Numbered from the stretch's first letter, positions 1 to 10,287 are shown. The stretch: 38,678 nucleotides of DNA from an uncultured Clostridia bacterium (GCA_947649935.1 CANSTR010000016.1:1-38678); one strand, 5' to 3'. The notes: generated by a model not told the origin, from the sequence alone. Translations and numbers: made by a program.

Positions 1-81
1 TTTTGGGACATTTTCTAAAGTTACTACTTAAGACATTATCATAAATTAATCATACTTGACAAAAAATACTCCGAAAAAGGC

Positions 82-110
82 TTGACTATCTTGCCAAAAT
101 ATGGTATAAT
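82..110 (+). promoter_or_regulatory. Sigma-A promoter of rpoBC
   Basis: The -35 box TTGACT (82-87) and the perfect -10 box TATAAT (105-110) are separated by 17 bp. Transcription would begin near 117 and leave a leader of about 187 nt before rpoB. Another TTGACA at 56-61 has no matching -10 at the right distance. The upstream gene lies outside the window, so read-through from it cannot be excluded. Confidence 0.85.
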
Positions 111-116
111 ATTTTA

Positions 117-294
117 GTAATTTTATACAAAACCGTTATATAAATTCTCCTTAAGAGGAATTAGGCAGAAGAGGAACTATTTTAGAAATCCTATTTTTAA
201 GCAGGGATATGATTTGTGAAATAACAACCTTTTGCGCTAAGAGGGACTTAAGGGAAAATTCATATATTACCTGCTGAATTTTAAGAAAAGGTGG
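117..294 (+). promoter_or_regulatory. Structured 5' leader of rpoB mRNA (candidate)
   Basis: The leader can fold into a closed domain. Bases 148-155 pair with 247-254 (CCTTAAG/CTTAAGG plus one G-U) and enclose about 90 nt that include a hairpin at 228-233/239-244 with loop GCGCU. Directly abutting is a perfect 8-bp hairpin, 255-262/275-282 (AAAATTCA/TGAATTTT), whose loop holds ACCT (269-272), complementary to AGGT of the ribosome site (289-292). The Shine-Dalgarno AAAGGTGG follows at 287-294. The stretch 1-303 has no convincing gene. Pairing is read by eye; control of rpoB translation is inference. Confidence 0.45.
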
Positions 295-303
295 TTTTTT
301 ATT

Positions 304-3300
304 TTGGTAAAGGTAAAAGATGTTCAGCACGAAAAGTGCGTACGTAAGACGTTTTCGAAGATTGGAGATTTTATCGAAATACCTAATCTTTTGAAAGTGC
401 AAAAGGATTCGTATGACTGGTTTATCAAAGAAGGATTAGGTGAAGTATTAAGAGATATTTCGCCTATTATTGATTATTCTGGAAATTTAGTCTTAGAATT
501 TTTTGATTACTATATGGAAGAAAAAACGAAATACACATTAGAAGAATCAAAAGAAAGAGATGCGACTTATTCAACCAGATTGCATGTGAAAGTGCGCTTG
601 ATTAACCGTGAAACTGGTGAAATTAAAGAGCAAGAAATTTACTTAGGCGATTTTCCGTTGATGACAGATAGCGGAACATTCGTAATCAATGGTGCAGAAA
701 GGGTTGTTGTCAGCCAATTGGTTCGTTCGCCAGGATGTTATTATGACTCTACTTACGATAAAGTTGGTAAAAAGTTGTACACAGCAACCATTATGCCAAT
801 TCGTGGTGCTTGGATTGAGTATGAAACGGATAGCAATGATGTGTTTTATGTGAGAATTGACCGAACAAGAAAATTGCCAGTAACATGTTTGTTAAGAGCA
901 TTGGGCTTGGATACAGACGAAAAAATCTTGGATTTTTTCGGGGACGAAGATAAATTGTTAGCAACCATTGCAAAAGACCCAATCAAAACAGCAGATGAGT
1001 CATTAATCGAAATTTACAAAAAATTAAGACCAGGAGAACTTCCAACCGTTGATGCTGCGCGTAATTTGTTCAATGGGTTGTTTTTTGATAATAGACGTTA
1101 TGATTTAGCAAAAGTTGGTCGTTACAAATACAATAAAAAATTATGTTTAGCAGATAGAATTGCTAACCATATTGCCTATGAAACCATTGCAAATCCTGAA
1201 ACAGGTGAAGTTTTTGTGGAAAAAGACGAAGTGATTTCAAGAGAAGTGGCACGCGAAATTCAAAATTCTGGAATCAATAGTGTTTATGTTAAAATTGAAG
1301 ACAAAAAAGCCAAAGTGATTGGTAATGGCGTTGTCGACATTAAAGCATTTATTAAACCTGAAATCGCAGATGAGTTAAAAATTAAAGTTGACGTAAACTA
1401 TGAAGTTTTGAAAAACATTTTAGAAAATGCGAAAAATGACAAAGAGTTGAAAAAAGCAATTGAAGAAAGAATGGACGAATTAATTCCAAAGAGTGTTGTA
1501 ACAGAGGATATTCTAGCTTCTGTAAACTATTTATTGAATTTGGAATATAATACCATAATCTCATCACCAGAGAAACCAAGATTGGGAAAAGTGGACGATA
1601 TTGACCACTTGGGAAATAGACGTATCAGATGCGTTGGCGAATTGTTGCAAAACCAATTCAGAATTGGTTTGACGAGATTAGAAAGAGTGGTTCGTGAAAG
1701 AATGACCCTTCAAGATTTAGATGTGATCACGCCACAAAGCTTGATTAATACAAAACCAATTACATCTTCGATTCGTGAGTTTTTCGGAAGTTCGCAATTG
1801 TCGCAATTTATGGACCAAACCAATCCACTTTCCGAATTGACGCATAAAAGAAGAATTTCTGCCTTAGGACCTGGTGGACTTTCAAGAGAAAGAGCAGGTT
1901 TTGAGGTTCGTGATATTCACTATACGCACTATGGTAGATTGTGCCCAATTGAGTCCCCAGAAGGACCAAACATTGGATTGATTTCAGCACTTTCAACCTT
2001 TGCCATTATTAACGAATATGGATTTATTGAAACACCTTATCGAAAAGTTGACAAAACAACAGGTCGCGTAACAGACGAAGTCGACTACATGACAGCTGAC
2101 GAAGAAGACAACTACATCATTGCCCAAGCCTCCGAACCAACGGATGAGAACGGAATTTTGCAAAACAAAAGAATTCGTGTCAGAGACCGCGAAGAAATCA
2201 AGGAAATTGAAAGCACAAAGGTAGATTATGTGGATATTTCGCCAAAGCAATTGGTGTCAGTTGGTGCTGCCATGATACCTTTCTTAGAGCACGATGATGC
2301 AAACCGTGCTTTGATGGGTGCGAACATGCAACGTCAAGCAGTTCCATTGATGATTACGGATTCGCCAATGGTTGGAACAGGTATCGAGTACAAAGCAGCC
2401 AAAGATTCTGGCGTTGTGGTCATTGCCGAAGACAATGGCGTGGTGCAAAAAGTAGTTGGTGATGAAATTGTTGTAAAAGAAGAGTCTGGAAAATTAAGAA
2501 CATATACATTAAGAAAGTTCAAGAGAACCAATGGTTCAACTTGTATCAATCAACGTCCAATTGTAAAAGAAGGCGAAATCATCAAAAGAGGAGATGTCAT
2601 CGCTGACGGTCCTGCGACAGATAAAGGTGAAATGGCGTTAGGTAAAAACTTGCTAATCGCGTTTACAACGTGGGAAGGTTATAACTACGAGGATGCTATT
2701 TTGCTATCAGAAAGACTTGTCAAAGAAGACGTTTTGACATCCATTCATATTGAAGATTACGATTGCGAATGTCGTGATACAAAATTAGGTCCAGAAGAAA
2801 TTACCAGAGATATCCCAAATGTTGGTGAAGATGCATTACGTGATTTGGACGAAGATGGAATTATCCGCATTGGTGCTGAGGTAAAACCAGGTGATATTTT
2901 GGTTGGTAAAGTAACGCCAAAAGGAGAAACGGAATTGACAGCTGAGGAAAGATTACTACGTGCTATTTTTGGTGAAAAGGCAAGAGAAGTCAGAGATACA
3001 TCACTTCGTGTGCCTCATGGAGAACAAGGAACCATTGTGGACGTCAAAGTCTATACCAGAGAAAATTCAGATGAATTAGGCCCTGGTGTGAACCAAATTA
3101 TTCGTGTGTATATTGCACAGAAAAGAAAAATTTCTGTTGGTGATAAAATGGCTGGTCGTCATGGTAACAAGGGTGTTATTTCAAGAATTTTACCAGTAGA
3201 AGATATGCCATTCTTGCCAGACGGAACACCAGTTGATGTTGTGCTTAACCCATTAGGTGTTCCTTCTCGTATGAACTTAGGTCAGGTGCTTGAAGTTCAT

Positions 3301-4083
3301 TTGGGCGCAGCTGCAAGATTATTAGGCTGGAAAATGGCAACTCCAGTATTTGACGGTGCAACTGAAGAAGACATCGAAGAAATGCTTGAGATGGCTGGCT
3401 TAGAAACAAATGGAAAAACTGTTTTGTATGACGGAAGAACAGGTGACCCATTTGACCACCCAATTACAGTTGGTATTATGTACATGTTGAAACTTCACCA
3501 TTTAGTTGACGACAAAATTCACGCTCGTTCAACTGGTCCATATTCATTAGTTACGCAACAGCCTCTTGGAGGTAAAGCACAATTTGGTGGACAACGTTTT
3601 GGAGAGATGGAAGTTTGGGCATTGGAAGCATATGGTGCAGCGTATATCTTGCAAGAAATTTTGACCATGAAGTCAGATGACGTTGTCGGTAGGGTTAAGA
3701 CGTATGAAGCGATTGTAAAAGGCGAAAATATACCAGCTCCGGGCATTCCAGAGTCATTCAAGGTATTGATTAAGGAATTGCAATCTTTGGGCTTAGATAT
3801 TACATTGTATAGTGATAAAGATGAGGAAATCATTGTGAAGGAAAGTGCCGAAGAAGGTAGTGTAGAACTAGAAGACACGATGATTAGTGAGGAAGAATTA
3901 GTCGATGTAGGCGAAGAAGTGTTAGAAGAAAATGAAGATGAATTCTATACCAATATTTTAGATGAAGAAGACGTGCCAGATGACAAAATTTTAAAAGAAC
4001 TAGATAGCGAAACAGATGAAATGTTATTTGACAACGATTTGGCAAATGATAATTTGGATAATGATGACGATATTATAGAATAA
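304..4083 (+). CDS. rpoB: DNA-directed RNA polymerase subunit beta
   Basis: RpoB forms one half of the RNA polymerase catalytic core together with RpoC. The 1259-residue protein is collinear with clostridial RpoB. The rifampicin-binding region is clear at about 495-540, starting [14 protein letters not shown] and followed by [14 protein letters not shown]; it looks wild type and so probably rifampicin-sensitive. The only sensible start is TTG at 304, because AAAGGTGG lies 9 bases upstream and the protein begins at the usual family position. Residues 1171-1259 are an unusual C-terminal tail with 40 Asp/Glu among 89 residues and only four Lys. rpoC follows after 117 bp with no promoter seen, so the two are co-transcribed. 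Confidence 0.98.
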   Translation: MVKVKDVQHEKCVRKTFSKIGDFIEIPNLLKVQKDSYDWFIKEGLGEVLRDISPIIDYSGNLVLEFFDYYMEEKTKYTLEESKERDATYSTRLHVKVRLINRETGEIKEQEIYLGDFPLMTDSGTFVINGAERVVVSQLVRSPGCYYDSTYDKVGKKLYTATIMPIRGAWIEYETDSNDVFYVRIDRTRKLPVTCLLRALGLDTDEKILDFFGDEDKLLATIAKDPIKTADESLIEIYKKLRPGELPTVDAARNLFNGLFFDNRRYDLAKVGRYKYNKKLCLADRIANHIAYETIANPETGEVFVEKDEVISREVAREIQNSGINSVYVKIEDKKAKVIGNGVVDIKAFIKPEIADELKIKVDVNYEVLKNILENAKNDKELKKAIEERMDELIPKSVVTEDILASVNYLLNLEYNTIISSPEKPRLGKVDDIDHLGNRRIRCVGELLQNQFRIGLTRLERVVRERMTLQDLDVITPQSLINTKPITSSIREFFGSSQLSQFMDQTNPLSELTHKRRISALGPGGLSRERAGFEVRDIHYTHYGRLCPIESPEGPNIGLISALSTFAIINEYGFIETPYRKVDKTTGRVTDEVDYMTADEEDNYIIAQASEPTDENGILQNKRIRVRDREEIKEIESTKVDYVDISPKQLVSVGAAMIPFLEHDDANRALMGANMQRQAVPLMITDSPMVGTGIEYKAAKDSGVVVIAEDNGVVQKVVGDEIVVKEESGKLRTYTLRKFKRTNGSTCINQRPIVKEGEIIKRGDVIADGPATDKGEMALGKNLLIAFTTWEGYNYEDAILLSERLVKEDVLTSIHIEDYDCECRDTKLGPEEITRDIPNVGEDALRDLDEDGIIRIGAEVKPGDILVGKVTPKGETELTAEERLLRAIFGEKAREVRDTSLRVPHGEQGTIVDVKVYTRENSDELGPGVNQIIRVYIAQKRKISVGDKMAGRHGNKGVISRILPVEDMPFLPDGTPVDVVLNPLGVPSRMNLGQVLEVHLGAAARLLGWKMATPVFDGATEEDIEEMLEMAGLETNGKTVLYDGRTGDPFDHPITVGIMYMLKLHHLVDDKIHARSTGPYSLVTQQPLGGKAQFGGQRFGEMEVWALEAYGAAYILQEILTMKSDDVVGRVKTYEAIVKGENIPAPGIPESFKVLIKELQSLGLDITLYSDKDEEIIVKESAEEGSVELEDTMISEEELVDVGEEVLEENEDEFYTNILDEEDVPDDKILKELDSETDEMLFDNDLANDNLDNDDDIIE

Positions 4084-4102
4084 TTAAATAAATTTTAAAA
4101 TC

Positions 4103-4152
4103 CATTTGGCTCGACATACGAAATTGCACCAGCAGTGGCAAGTAGCCAAATG
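4103..4152 (+). promoter_or_regulatory. rpoB-rpoC intergenic hairpin
   Basis: A perfect 9-bp stem (CATTTGGCT 4103-4111 with AGCCAAATG 4144-4152) encloses a second stem. There TTG (4124-4126) and CCA (4129-4131) pair with TGG (4136-4138) and CAA (4139-4141), with a two-base bulge and loop GCAG. No T-run follows, so it is not an intrinsic terminator. It sits about 30 bases before the rpoC ribosome site. A processing site, stability element or translational control site are all possible. Confidence 0.6.
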
Positions 4153-4200
4153 CCGATTCTAAAATTACCCAAAAATAGACGAGAGGGGTTAGGTTTAAAA

Positions 4201-7200
4201 TTGGAAGAATTAGAAGTTTTTAATAAATTGAAAATTGGTTTAGCTTCAGATGATAAAATAAGAGAATGGTCACATGGGGAAGTGAAAAAGCCAGAAACTA
4301 TTAATTATAGAACTTTAAAACCAGAAAAAGATGGTTTGTTTTGTGAGAAAATATTTGGTCCAACGAAGGATTGGGAATGTCATTGTGGAAAATATAAAAG
4401 AGTCAGATATAAGGGAATTGTCTGTGACCGATGTGGTGTTGAAGTGACAACTTCAAAGGTAAGAAGAGAGAGAATGGGGCATATTGAATTGGCGGCTCCA
4501 ATTGCGCATATTTGGTATTTCAAAGGAATTCCAAGTAGAGTTGCTTTGTTATTGGATATTTCGCCAAGAAGTTTGGAAAGAGTCATTTATTTTGCATCGT
4601 ATATTGTCACGGATAAAGGCTCAACCGATTTGCAAAAGTGCCAAGTAATTAATGAAAAGGAATATCATGAAGCAGAAGAGAAATTTGGCAGAGGTTCTTT
4701 TAAGGCTGAAATGGGGGCAGAGGCAATTCAAAAATTGCTAAGAGAAGTAGACATTGACAAATTGTCAGAAAAATTAAAGAAAGAAATTACCAAAGCAAGT
4801 GAGCAAAAGAAAGCGAAACTTGTGAAACGATTAGACACCGTGGAAAGTTTCAGAATGTCAGGCAACAAGCCAGAATGGATGGTGATGAATGTCATTCCAG
4901 TGATTCCACCAGAGCTTCGTCCAATGGTTCAATTAGATGGTGGTCGTTTTGCTACCTCTGATTTGAACGATTTGTACAGACGTGTTATCAACAGAAATAA
5001 TCGTTTGAAAAGATTATTGGAATTAGGCGCTCCAGAGATTATTGTTAGAAATGAAAAAAGAATGCTTCAAGAATCAGTGGATGCGTTGATTGATAATGGC
5101 AGACGTGGAAGACCAGTAACGGGTGCTGGAAACAGAGCGTTGAAATCATTGTCTGATATGCTAAAAGGAAAACAAGGACGTTTCCGTCAAAACTTGTTAG
5201 GAAAAAGAGTTGACTATTCTGGACGTTCTGTTATTGTCGTTGGCCCAGAATTGAAAATTTATCAATGCGGTTTGCCAAAGGAAATGGCAGTTGAGTTGTT
5301 CAAACCTTTTGTTATGAGAGAATTGGTAGGTCGTGGTTTGGCACATAATATCAAAAATGCGAAAAGAATGGTGGAAAAACAAAGAGCAGAAATTTGGGAT
5401 ATTTTGGAAGAGGTTATTCAAGATCATCCCGTTATGCTAAACCGTGCGCCAACGCTTCATAGACTTGGTATTCAAGCATTCCAACCAATTTTGGTGGAAG
5501 GTAGAGCCATTAAACTTCACCCATTAGTTTGTACCGCATTTAACGCTGACTTCGATGGTGACCAGATGGCTGTTCACGTTCCATTGACGCCAGAAGCAAT
5601 TGCAGAAGCAAGATTTTTGATGTTATCTGTCAACAACTTATTGAAACCACAAGATGGTAAACCAGTTACCGTACCAACACAAGATATGATTTTGGGTGCG
5701 TACTATTTGACAGTTCAAATTGATGGCGAAAAGGGCGAAGGCATGTACTTCAAAGACGAAGACGAGGCGATGATTGCTTACCAAAATGGTGATGTTGGTT
5801 TGCATTGCAAAATAAAAGTAAGAAGATTTAAAGAAGATGAAGAAGGAAATGTTCGTTCCAAAACTATTGAAACAACCGTTGGTCGTTTGATTTATAACCA
5901 AGGAATTCCACAAGATTTAGGATTTGTGGATAGAAATGACCCAGAAAAAGAATTTGATTTGGAAATTGATTTTCCAGTTATCAAAAAGAATTTAGGAACC
6001 ATTGTTTCAAAATGTATCAATGTTCATGGTTTGTCTGAGACGGCGGAAGTATTGGACTATATCAAAGCAACTGGTTACAAATATTCAACAAAAGGTGCGA
6101 TTACAGTGTCTGTTGCGGACGTTGCCGTGCCTGAGGCGAAAAAAGACATTTTGGCAAAAGCAGATAGCGATGTTGACCATATTTTTAAGCAATATCAAAG
6201 AGGTATGATTACAAACGATGAGCGTTATGATGCCATTATCAAAATTTGGGAAAAGGCGACCAATGATGTTACAAATGCCATGAAAGATAATTTTGATGAA
6301 TTGAACCCAATTTACATGATGGCGCAATCTGGTGCCCGTGGTAACATGAACCAGTTAAGACAAATCGCAGGTATGCGTGGATTGATGGCCAATACCTCTG
6401 GTAAAGCAGTTGAAATCCCGGTCAAATCTTGTTTCCGTGAGGGATTGGATTCATTAGAATACTTCATTTCTGCCCATGGTGCGAGAAAAGGTTTGACCGA
6501 TACAGCCTTAAGAACAGCCGATTCAGGATACTTGACAAGAAGATTGGTTGATGTTTCGCAAGACATCATTATTCGTGAGGACGACTGTGGTTCTCATGAT
6601 GGAATTGAAATTGAAGATATCAAAGATGGCAACCAAATTATTGAAGGCTTAGAAGAAAGATTAGTTGGACGTTTTGTGATTGATGATTTGAAACATCCAG
6701 AAACAGGCGAATTATTGGTTGATAACAATACCATGATTACAGAGCAAATAGCCAAGAAAATTGTGGATAGCGGTATCACAAAAGTTTATGTACGTTCTAT
6801 TTTGGGCTGTAAGGCAAAACAAGGAACGTGCTGTAAATGTTATGGTATGGGATTGGCGACAAGAAAATTGGTGAATAAAGGTGAATCCGTTGGTATTATT
6901 GCTGCCCAATCAATTGGTGAGCCTGGTACACAGCTTACAATGAGAACATTCCACACAGGTGGTGTCGCAGGTGGCGATATTACACAAGGTCTTCCTAGAG
7001 TGGAAGAGTTGTTTGAAGCAAGAAATCCAAAAGGTGTTGCTGTGATTACTGAAATTAGTGGTACAGTTAAGATTAATGATGAGAAAAAGAGAAAAGAAGT
7101 CATCGTTACTTCAAAAGACAATAGCAAGACCTATGCGATTAGCTTTGGCTCGAAATTGAAAGTCAGAGAAGGTGACCATGTTGAAGCTGGTGATGCTTTG

Positions 7201-7845
7201 ACAGAAGGCTCAATCAATCCAAATGAATTGCTTGTTATCAAAGGTGCTGAAGGTGTTTATAATTACATTATTTCAGAAGTGCAAAAAGTATATCGTAACC
7301 AAGGTGTTGATATTAATGATAAACACATTGAAGTGATTGCAAGACAAATGCTTAAGAAAGTCAGAATCGAAGACCCAGGAGATACAGGTTTGTATGGAGC
7401 ATCATTGGTTGATTTACTTGACTTTGAAGAAATCAACCAGAAAATGGAAGAAGAAGGAAAACGTCCTGCAACAGGAAAAAGAGCATTATTGGGTATTACG
7501 AAAGCTTCTCTTGCAACGGAAAGTTTCTTGTCAGCAGCGTCTTTCCAAGAAACAACAAAAGTATTGACAGAAGCTGCAATCAAAGGAAAAGTAGATGCGT
7601 TAATTGGCTTAAAAGAAAATGTTATCATTGGTAAGTTAATTCCAACTGGAACAGGACTTAAAACATATCAAGACATCGAAATTAATACAAAATTAACACC
7701 ACCACCAGTTCATGAAGAAATAGAACTAGAATATGAAGAAGACGAAGAAGAGGATGACGAATTATTGAGTGAAGAAGATGGTGAAGATGTAGAAATTGAT
7801 GATGTAGAAGAAACGGCAGAAGATATCACAGAAGAGGAAGAATAA
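4201..7845 (+). CDS. rpoC: DNA-directed RNA polymerase subunit beta'
   Basis: RpoC carries the RNA polymerase active site. The Mg-binding motif NADFDGD lies at 448-454 (D450, D452, D454). The N-terminal zinc cysteines (CHCGKYKR...CDRCG) and the second cluster (around [14 protein letters not shown]) are intact. The frame opens further upstream at GTG 4135, but that start falls inside the intergenic hairpin and lacks a ribosome site. TTG 4201, preceded by GAGAGGGGTTAGG, gives a protein starting [16 protein letters not shown], which matches the usual family start. The 1214-residue product ends in an acidic tail from 7711, with 29 of 44 residues Asp/Glu. Both large polymerase subunits thus seem to start at TTG. 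Confidence 0.97.
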   Translation: MEELEVFNKLKIGLASDDKIREWSHGEVKKPETINYRTLKPEKDGLFCEKIFGPTKDWECHCGKYKRVRYKGIVCDRCGVEVTTSKVRRERMGHIELAAPIAHIWYFKGIPSRVALLLDISPRSLERVIYFASYIVTDKGSTDLQKCQVINEKEYHEAEEKFGRGSFKAEMGAEAIQKLLREVDIDKLSEKLKKEITKASEQKKAKLVKRLDTVESFRMSGNKPEWMVMNVIPVIPPELRPMVQLDGGRFATSDLNDLYRRVINRNNRLKRLLELGAPEIIVRNEKRMLQESVDALIDNGRRGRPVTGAGNRALKSLSDMLKGKQGRFRQNLLGKRVDYSGRSVIVVGPELKIYQCGLPKEMAVELFKPFVMRELVGRGLAHNIKNAKRMVEKQRAEIWDILEEVIQDHPVMLNRAPTLHRLGIQAFQPILVEGRAIKLHPLVCTAFNADFDGDQMAVHVPLTPEAIAEARFLMLSVNNLLKPQDGKPVTVPTQDMILGAYYLTVQIDGEKGEGMYFKDEDEAMIAYQNGDVGLHCKIKVRRFKEDEEGNVRSKTIETTVGRLIYNQGIPQDLGFVDRNDPEKEFDLEIDFPVIKKNLGTIVSKCINVHGLSETAEVLDYIKATGYKYSTKGAITVSVADVAVPEAKKDILAKADSDVDHIFKQYQRGMITNDERYDAIIKIWEKATNDVTNAMKDNFDELNPIYMMAQSGARGNMNQLRQIAGMRGLMANTSGKAVEIPVKSCFREGLDSLEYFISAHGARKGLTDTALRTADSGYLTRRLVDVSQDIIIREDDCGSHDGIEIEDIKDGNQIIEGLEERLVGRFVIDDLKHPETGELLVDNNTMITEQIAKKIVDSGITKVYVRSILGCKAKQGTCCKCYGMGLATRKLVNKGESVGIIAAQSIGEPGTQLTMRTFHTGGVAGGDITQGLPRVEELFEARNPKGVAVITEISGTVKINDEKKRKEVIVTSKDNSKTYAISFGSKLKVREGDHVEAGDALTEGSINPNELLVIKGAEGVYNYIISEVQKVYRNQGVDINDKHIEVIARQMLKKVRIEDPGDTGLYGASLVDLLDFEEINQKMEEEGKRPATGKRALLGITKASLATESFLSAASFQETTKVLTEAAIKGKVDALIGLKENVIIGKLIPTGTGLKTYQDIEINTKLTPPPVHEEIELEYEEDEEEDDELLSEEDGEDVEIDDVEETAEDITEEEE

Positions 7846-7868
7846 ACACATCAGAAAAAGGAGAAAGT

Positions 7869-8570
7869 ATGGCTAAGAAAAAAAGTAGAAAAAGTAAAAA
7901 ACAGAAAAATAATAAGAAAGTAAAAATATTACCATTTTCGATTATTTTATTTATACTTGTTTGCATGGGGGCTTGTTTGATTATTTTGGATAAAGGAAAA
8001 ATTGCAGGATATTCATTAGTAAAAGTGGAAACTTCGTTGGGAGCGGGAAATACCGTTCCTGAGGAGGAACCTCCTAAAGATACGATGGAAATTAGGATAG
8101 AGCAAAAATATTTATCTGTGAAAAGTAAGGAAAAAGAGCCAGTATCAGTTTTGGTAAATGGAGCGCCAATTAACATGAATGAAGTCGAATTGACTTCCTC
8201 TAATGAAGATGCAATTGAAATTGAAGATGGTATTGCAAAAGCGATTTCAGTTGGGAAATCAACGATTACAGCCACTAAGGGAGACTTGACAGCAACTGTA
8301 GATTTGCGTGCTATCATTCCAATCAAATCCATTGCTTTTTCGACAACTAACACAACTGTAAAAGTTGGAAAATCATTGCAAATGAAATTGGTCGCTTCTC
8401 CTTCTGATGCAAGTATTGAAACCTTAAAATATGAGTCTAGTGATGACGAAGTTGCAATCGTTAATGCCAATGGAATTGTAACAGGAGTGGCTCCAGGAAA
8501 AGTAAAAATCACAGTAAAAGATACGTACAGTGAAATCGAAAAAAGCGTTAATTTGACGATAAAAAAATAG
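7869..8570 (+). CDS. Membrane-anchored protein with two Ig-like (Big_2) domains
   Basis: This 233-residue protein has a very basic N-terminus (MAKKKSRKSKKQKN) and one membrane segment at about 17-38. Two repeats of the bacterial Ig-like Big_2 type follow, at about 76-145 and 147-231. The second is clearer, with the signature YESSDDEVAIVNANGIVTGV followed by APGKVKITV. The domains would face outward and may bind the cell wall or another surface protein. AGGAGA lies just before the ATG, and the gene starts 23 bp after rpoC, so it is probably read from the rpoBC transcript. No enzyme motif is visible and the specific role is unknown. Confidence 0.85.
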   Translation: MAKKKSRKSKKQKNNKKVKILPFSIILFILVCMGACLIILDKGKIAGYSLVKVETSLGAGNTVPEEEPPKDTMEIRIEQKYLSVKSKEKEPVSVLVNGAPINMNEVELTSSNEDAIEIEDGIAKAISVGKSTITATKGDLTATVDLRAIIPIKSIAFSTTNTTVKVGKSLQMKLVASPSDASIETLKYESSDDEVAIVNANGIVTGVAPGKVKITVKDTYSEIEKSVNLTIKK

Positions 8571-8631
8571 AACGGTATAAAAATATAAATTGAAAAGTGT
8601 TAAACAAGCACATTTCCAAGAATTTGTCAAG

Positions 8632-8660
8632 TTGACATAAATTTAAAAATATGATATAAT
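8632..8660 (+). promoter_or_regulatory. Perfect consensus sigma-A promoter
   Basis: TTGACA (8632-8637), a 17-bp spacer and TATAAT (8655-8660) match the consensus at every position. No open reading frame follows closely; the first ATG after it (8701) runs into a stop after two codons. It therefore seems to drive an untranslated RNA, or a very long leader towards yqeG, which has its own promoter. Confidence 0.8.
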
Positions 8661-8666
8661 AAAAAG

Positions 8667-8740
8667 ATAGGGGATATTTCAAAAAATATCTCCTATTTTG
8701 ATGCTGTAAGGGCGGCTATCAGCCACTCGCTTTTGTTATT
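8667..8740 (+). ncRNA. Candidate small RNA of two hairpins
   Basis: Starting about 7 bases after the promoter's -10 box is a 13-bp stem (8667-8679 with 8684-8696, one G-U pair, loop CAAA) followed by TTTT. A second hairpin has GGGCGGCT (8710-8717), loop ATC and AGCCACTC (8721-8728), one internal mismatch, and then a T-rich run (8731-8740) that could terminate transcription. This would give a roughly 75-nt structured RNA with no coding capacity. It resembles no RNA family I can name. The first hairpin alone could also stop most transcripts. Confidence 0.35.
8706..8728. repeat. Possible decayed copy of the GTAGGGG palindromic repeat
   Basis: GTAAGGGCGGCT-ATC-AGCCACTC resembles the palindromic repeats at 13382-13596 and 19015-19566 on the left side (GTA, G-run, variable arm). 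The right side has lost the CCCTAC shell. Assignment to the family is tentative. Confidence 0.25.
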
Positions 8741-8825
8741 GGAACTTTGTAAAAACACCTTAAAATTAATAAAAATACCAAAATGTTAATTTCAGTTGAC
8801 AAAAAAAACAGTCAAGTTAATCGAA

Positions 8826-8866
8826 ATGTAAGGTTTACTTGACAAAATGCAAGGTAAACCTTACAT
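8826..8866. promoter_or_regulatory. 13-bp inverted repeat, candidate operator
   Basis: ATGTAAGGTTTAC (8826-8838) and its exact complement (8854-8866) are separated by 15 bp. The right arm also contains AAGGTAAACCTT (8851-8862), a 5-2-5 palindrome, and the left arm carries a degenerate version 21 bp away, about two helical turns. No T-run follows, so it is not a terminator. It lies about 80 bp upstream of the yqeG promoter and could bind a dimeric repressor. The remainder of the 8571-9002 gap shows scattered TTGACA-like boxes but no gene. Confidence 0.5.
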
Positions 8867-8948
8867 CGTGTTAGTCGATAAAGTGCGAAATTTGGAGATT
8901 TTGAAATTCTTTGTGTAAGTTGTGTTTGAGATATTTTGTGAAATGATA

Positions 8949-8977
8949 TTGACAAAATCGCAACATATTGGTAATAT
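8949..8977 (+). promoter_or_regulatory. Promoter of the yqeG operon
   Basis: TTGACA (8949-8954), a 17-bp spacer and TAATAT (8972-8977) precede a purine-rich ribosome site (8981-8991) and the yqeG ATG at 9003. The -10 box matches four of six consensus bases. Confidence 0.6.
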
Positions 8978-9002
8978 ATAAGGAAGGAAGGAATGAGAAA
9001 AC

Positions 9003-9518
9003 ATGATTTATCCAGATTATTATTGTGATAAAGTCACAGATATAACCTTGGAATTGTTGCGAGAAAATGGGATTAAAGGTGTCATTTTAGATGTGGATAA
9101 CACGTTAATTGATTTTGACGAAAATTTGTTAGATGGCGTAAAAAGCTGGGCGAATCGTTTGAAAGAAAAGGGAGTAAAACTCATTATTTTATCCAATAGC
9201 AATAAGGTAGAAAAAGTCAAAACAGTGGCAAAAGCATTGGAAATTGAATATTTTTATTTTGCTACCAAACCATTGAAAAGAGGCTTTAAAAAGGCGCAAA
9301 AACAATTACAATTGCAAAATGCGGAAATTGCAGTCGTGGGTGACCAAATTTTTACGGATATTATTGGGGCGAATCGCTCGAAAATGTTTTCCATCTTGGT
9401 AAATCCCATTTCGCAAAAGGATATGTGGATGACGAAAGTGAAAAGACCATTAGAAGAAAAAATCATTCAAGCTTATGTAAAAAAACAAAAGAAGAAAGAG
9501 GACGAAAAAAATGTATGA
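9003..9518 (+). CDS. yqeG: YqeG family HAD-superfamily phosphatase
   Basis: A 171-residue cytosolic protein of the HAD IIIA type. The nucleophile motif is DVDNT (D30, D32, T34), motif II is LILSNSN, the conserved lysine lies in ATKPLKRG, and the acidic motif is VVGDQIFTDI. YqeG proteins are small phosphatases with a broadly conserved but poorly defined substrate. The start ATG 9003 follows AGGAAGGAAGG; an ATG at 8993 is out of frame. The 3' end overlaps the next gene by 8 bases, so the two are translationally coupled. It ends in TGA, which shows the standard code. Confidence 0.9.
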   Translation: MIYPDYYCDKVTDITLELLRENGIKGVILDVDNTLIDFDENLLDGVKSWANRLKEKGVKLIILSNSNKVEKVKTVAKALEIEYFYFATKPLKRGFKKAQKQLQLQNAEIAVVGDQIFTDIIGANRSKMFSILVNPISQKDMWMTKVKRPLEEKIIQAYVKKQKKKEDEKNV

Positions 9519-10287
9519 TCAAAATAATGTACATATATTGGTATATGTTATATTTGGCATAATAGCGCTATTTGTGGGCAAATTAGTAGCATGGATGAAT
9601 GTGAGATTGCCAGAAGAACAAAAAGTATTTTCCAAAGATTTTTTTGTGAGCAACAAAGAAGGCATTCCCAAAACATATACTTGTATGCTAATTATGGTTA
9701 TTTTGTATGTTGCATTATTGCGCCGTTTTGGAATAGGAAATACGCCCATGCAGAATTTGGATTTAGTCAAATTTATGGTTTTGATGCCAATGTTGGTAAG
9801 CAGTTTCATGATTGATTTAAAATACCGCATTTTGCCAAATCGATTGAATTTGACAATATTCCAAGTTGGTTTGATTTTTACGTTTATGTATGGCATGAAT
9901 AACATCAATCTGGCGAAAGATATGTTATTAGGAATGCTAACAGGTGCCGGAATTTTTGGTGCGATTACGTTGCTTGGTGGAATTATTGCAGGAAAAGAAG
10001 CAATGGGACTTGGTGATGTCAAATTTATGGGGGCAATTGGATTGTATTTTGGCGTGAGCAATATTGCGCAAATTTCGCTATTGGCATTTTTTGTGGGAGC
10101 CATTGTTTCTGTGATTGTACTGATGATAAGAGCATTTATTTTGAAAAGTGAAGACCAATATATGCCATTTGGACCATTTTTAGTGATTGGAGCAGTTGCG
10201 TGCATCTTTTTGCCTGCGAATATGGTATTTATTGGTTTTATGGCACTTTGTGGGGCAATCAGTAATCAAATACTTAGAATCTTTTAA
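9511..10287 (+). CDS. Prepilin peptidase, A24 catalytic domain only
   Basis: A polytopic membrane protein of 258 residues with the two aspartates of GxGD prepilin peptidases: D102 in MIDLKYRILPN and D169 in GLGDVKFMGAIG. It would cut the leader of type IV prepilins at the inner face of the membrane. The usual cytoplasmic N-terminal methylase domain with two CxxC pairs is absent: no such cysteines occur, and the N-terminal segment (about 1-75) is a divergent stretch with two membrane helices. A PilD-like protein at 24318-25088 keeps the CxxC pairs and lacks GxGD, so the two may share the work. The gene overlaps yqeG, far from the pilus operon. A housekeeping A24 peptidase for other pseudopilins is an alternative. 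Confidence 0.88.
   Translation: MYDQNNVHILVYVIFGIIALFVGKLVAWMNVRLPEEQKVFSKDFFVSNKEGIPKTYTCMLIMVILYVALLRRFGIGNTPMQNLDLVKFMVLMPMLVSSFMIDLKYRILPNRLNLTIFQVGLIFTFMYGMNNINLAKDMLLGMLTGAGIFGAITLLGGIIAGKEAMGLGDVKFMGAIGLYFGVSNIAQISLLAFFVGAIVSVIVLMIRAFILKSEDQYMPFGPFLVIGAVACIFLPANMVFIGFMALCGAISNQILRIF

Noticed and set aside
4135..4200. GTG start giving RpoC 22 extra N-terminal residues
   Set aside because: It lies within the intergenic hairpin, has no ribosome site, and the extra residues do not resemble any RpoC N-terminus; TTG 4201 fits both signals.
7826..8512. Long antisense reading frame of 228 codons opposite the Big_2 protein
   Set aside because: It has no ribosome site, low-complexity hydrophobic composition, and lies exactly opposite a gene with clear domains.
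8667..8740. 6S RNA or a known riboswitch
   Set aside because: Too short and lacking the long open bulged helix of 6S RNA; no riboswitch core motif seen.
8796..8844. Extra promoters at TTGACA 8796 and 8839
   Set aside because: Neither has a recognisable -10 box at 16-18 bp.
9519..10205. Long antisense reading frame of 228 codons opposite the prepilin peptidase
   Set aside because: It mirrors the codon pattern of a gene with intact GxGD motifs and has no start signal.
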